Source: Lingula anatina (Eukaryota; Brachiopoda; Lingulata; Lingulida; Lingulidae). From it: a stretch of 59,529 nt of DNA. Positions 57,984 through 59,529 of this stretch are shown piece by piece. A model generated the notes under the pieces. The model saw only the letters and a program-made list of their open reading frames with translations, was not told where the DNA came from and made no database searches. The first letter of the stretch is position 1; every line of letters begins with the position of its first letter. The position numbers and the translations under genes are program-made. The DNA lies in contig NW_019773612.1 in assembly GCF_001039355.2 (NCBI RefSeq), positions 1 to 59,529 on the forward strand. Reading direction: 5' to 3'.

Positions 57984-59200
57984 GGAAATTCACTGTTATT
58001 TTACTTAAATTAACAGGTAAACAACAGTAGATATCTTTCGTAGTTATCGAATATGTTGATCAAGCCTGTGACCCAGTTTACTCGAGGTCGTAGTACTATC
58101 AAAAAGATAAATATTGGTAGATAGAACGTGGCCTTGAAATATGTATGTACTGTAGTTATACAAAAGGTCGTAAAAGACTTCATTTTGTGCGTTTCGTACA
58201 CAAATACTGGGTTTTTGCTTGAGAACTGCTCGCATTAGGGATACGAAACATCTGGAATTCCCAGCGTCATTAGAAAAATATATGATATGTCCGATAAAAT
58301 ATAAGGAAGTATTATAGTGATTTATTTCAATAATGTGGTCAAGTTCCAGATGATGATACAAATTTTATATTTTATTCGGTTTATTTTATACAACTAGCAG
58401 TGTATAGTTTCTCTTTGGAAACATTGTCTCTATTTATACGTGTTGCCAAGTAAACACAAGCGGGACTTTCCCTTCGTCTAGTAGTACTAGGTGTCCCTGT
58501 GGGAAGGTTCAATAAACTAGCTGTGCCTGTTAACTATAATGTAGGAGTGTATGAGTACAGTTGTAGGTACATGTAGACTGTGAATGTGAAGGTATGTGCC
58601 AACCGTTATTTTGAACAGGCTTTACAATGGAGGCCTTTTTACATCCCAGCATACAGAAATTCGCTGTTATTTTACTTCAACTGACAGCTAGGTTTACAAC
58701 AGTAGGTAACTTTCGCAATTATCGAATATGTTGTTTAAGCCTGTGACCCAGTTTATTCGAGGTCGTGGCACTCCTGTACTGAACTATTATCAGAAAGATA
58801 AATATTGGTAGATAGAGCGGGGCCTTGAAATATGTATGTACTGTAGTTATACAATATAGGTTGTAAAAGGCCTCTGGTTGTGTGTTTCGTACACAAATAC
58901 TGTACTTTTGCTTGAAAACTACTCGCATTAGGGATACGAAACATCTGGAATTCCCAGAGTCACTAGAAAAAAAAATATGATATCTCCGATAAGAAAAAAG
59001 GAAGTATTATAGTGATTTATTTCAATTTTGTGGTCAAGTTCCAGATGATAATACAAATTTTATATTTTATTCTGTTTATTTTATACAACTAACACGTACC
59101 AGTAAACAGTTTCTCTTTGGAAACTTTGTATCTATTTATACTTGTTACTAAGTAAACACTAGCGGGACATTCCCTTCATCATCGCTGCCAAGTAGTACTA
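57984..59200. repeat. Direct repeat of about 0.5 kb, two copies
   Basis: 57984-58490 and 58656-59200 align along their length (both contain AAGCCTGTGACCCAGTTTA and GATAAATATTGGTAGATAGA) with indels. Minus-strand frames in both copies differ in length and show no motif, so they are not called genes. The second copy is cut at its right end by the Tc1-like element. Confidence 0.8.
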
Positions 59201-59529
59201 CACACACTGGACAAAAGAAGTGTCACCCCTACTGAGCCAATACTATGGGGGAGATAAATGACTGTGGAATGATATGCTCCTGGTATCATTTTATTAACAT
59301 CAAATTTCACAAAAAATCACAAAATGAGAACAAAATATACATTCTACCAAAATATGCAGTTTCAAGTCCAAAATTAGTACTTAGTGGCATAGCCACGTGA
59401 CCTAATAATAGGTGCCAGTCTACGAAGCAAGGTTTCATGTAATTGTCTGATGCGTTCAGGACTTATGTTGGCCCAAGCATGAAACACTGAATAAAACAGA
59501 GTTTCTCTGCTGGTTAGACGGGCATTTGT
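59201..59529 (-). mobile_element. 3' end of a Tc1/mariner element
   Basis: The element begins CACACACTGGACAAAAGAAG at 59201 right after a TA. The neighbouring repeat copy has AGTAGTACTA at 58481-58490 without the element, which serves as the unfilled site. It contains the C-terminal end of a transposase on the minus strand and runs out of the window, so completeness cannot be judged. Confidence 0.8.
59374..59529 (-). CDS. Tc1-like transposase, C-terminal fragment
   Basis: Minus-strand frame entering from the right edge and ending at a stop at 59376-59374; 51 codons visible. It contains ISPERIRQLHETLLRRLAPI and ends RSRGYATKY. This fits the usual end of Tc1-family transposases, where a Trp-x-x-Ile-x-Pro segment is followed by a repetitive Arg-rich helix and a terminal Gly...Thr-Lys/Arg-Tyr. 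The catalytic DDE region would lie outside the window. The visible part has no frame break. AATAAA on the same strand at 59295-59290. Confidence 0.8.
   Translation of the reverse strand, partial: TNARLTSRETLFYSVFHAWANISPERIRQLHETLLRRLAPIIRSRGYATKY

Noticed and set aside
58010-58944. Minus-strand frames of 60-105 codons in both copies of the right-hand repeat
   Set aside because: They differ in length and frame between the two copies and have no motif.

Overview
This window looks like nuclear DNA of a marine invertebrate. It is AT-rich, its genes have GT...AG introns with consistent phases, it is full of microsatellites (GT, TA, AAT), and it carries L2/CR1-type LINE and Tc1/mariner relics plus many short inverted-repeat elements. 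There is nothing prokaryotic in it. Frequent short palindromes such as tacatgta and taggccta would fit a mollusc, brachiopod or invertebrate deuterostome, but the species cannot be fixed from this sequence alone. It is a draft assembly: one 519-N gap (30173-30691) and isolated Ns at 7487, 38503 and 51114.

Left half (1-34.2 kb): a locus of type I membrane proteins. Two complete eight-exon genes lie in direct tandem on the + strand: gene A (867-13419, 766 aa) and gene B (18904-27018, 1077 aa). Both encode signal peptide - LamG-like domain - Sushi/CCP domain - second LamG-like domain - Thr/Pro/Glu stalk of 15-residue repeats - second Sushi/CCP domain - transmembrane helix - short Arg-rich tail. 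Reading frames were followed through every exon, and the splice phases agree between genes. The whole unit, with upstream flank and about 2.4 kb of downstream flank, is duplicated with a period near 18.2 kb. The stalk has 3 units in A and 24 in B. A third, broken copy (gene C) lies inverted at 34027-31581. It keeps LamG1, Sushi1 and the start of the stalk, has lost exons 4-6, and no exon 1 or membrane anchor is visible. Copy differences concentrate in the middle of LamG1 and in exon 5 of LamG2, which suggests a fast-evolving recognition surface. That functional idea is inference.

Middle (34.2-38.4 kb): no gene recognised.

Right half (38.4-57 kb): a cluster of small secreted Ly6/uPAR (three-finger) proteins, all on the + strand. 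Each unit has a TATA box, exon 1 (signal peptide plus the first two Cys), exon 2 and exon 3 (ending C-x-C-x4-C-N), all joined in phase 1. Copies 1, 2 and 5 are complete (120 aa, ten Cys in the mature part). Copies 3, 4, 6 and 7 are broken: orphan first exons, truncated second exons, and a lost Cys in copy 7. Exons 2 and 3 of copy 5 are repeated just after a single N. All copies share a promoter motif and a fold-back element in intron 1. The orphan first exons keep promoters and donor sites, so they could act as alternative first exons for copy 5; this is untested.

Right end (57-59.5 kb): a direct repeat of about 0.5 kb whose second copy is interrupted by a Tc1/mariner element running off the window.
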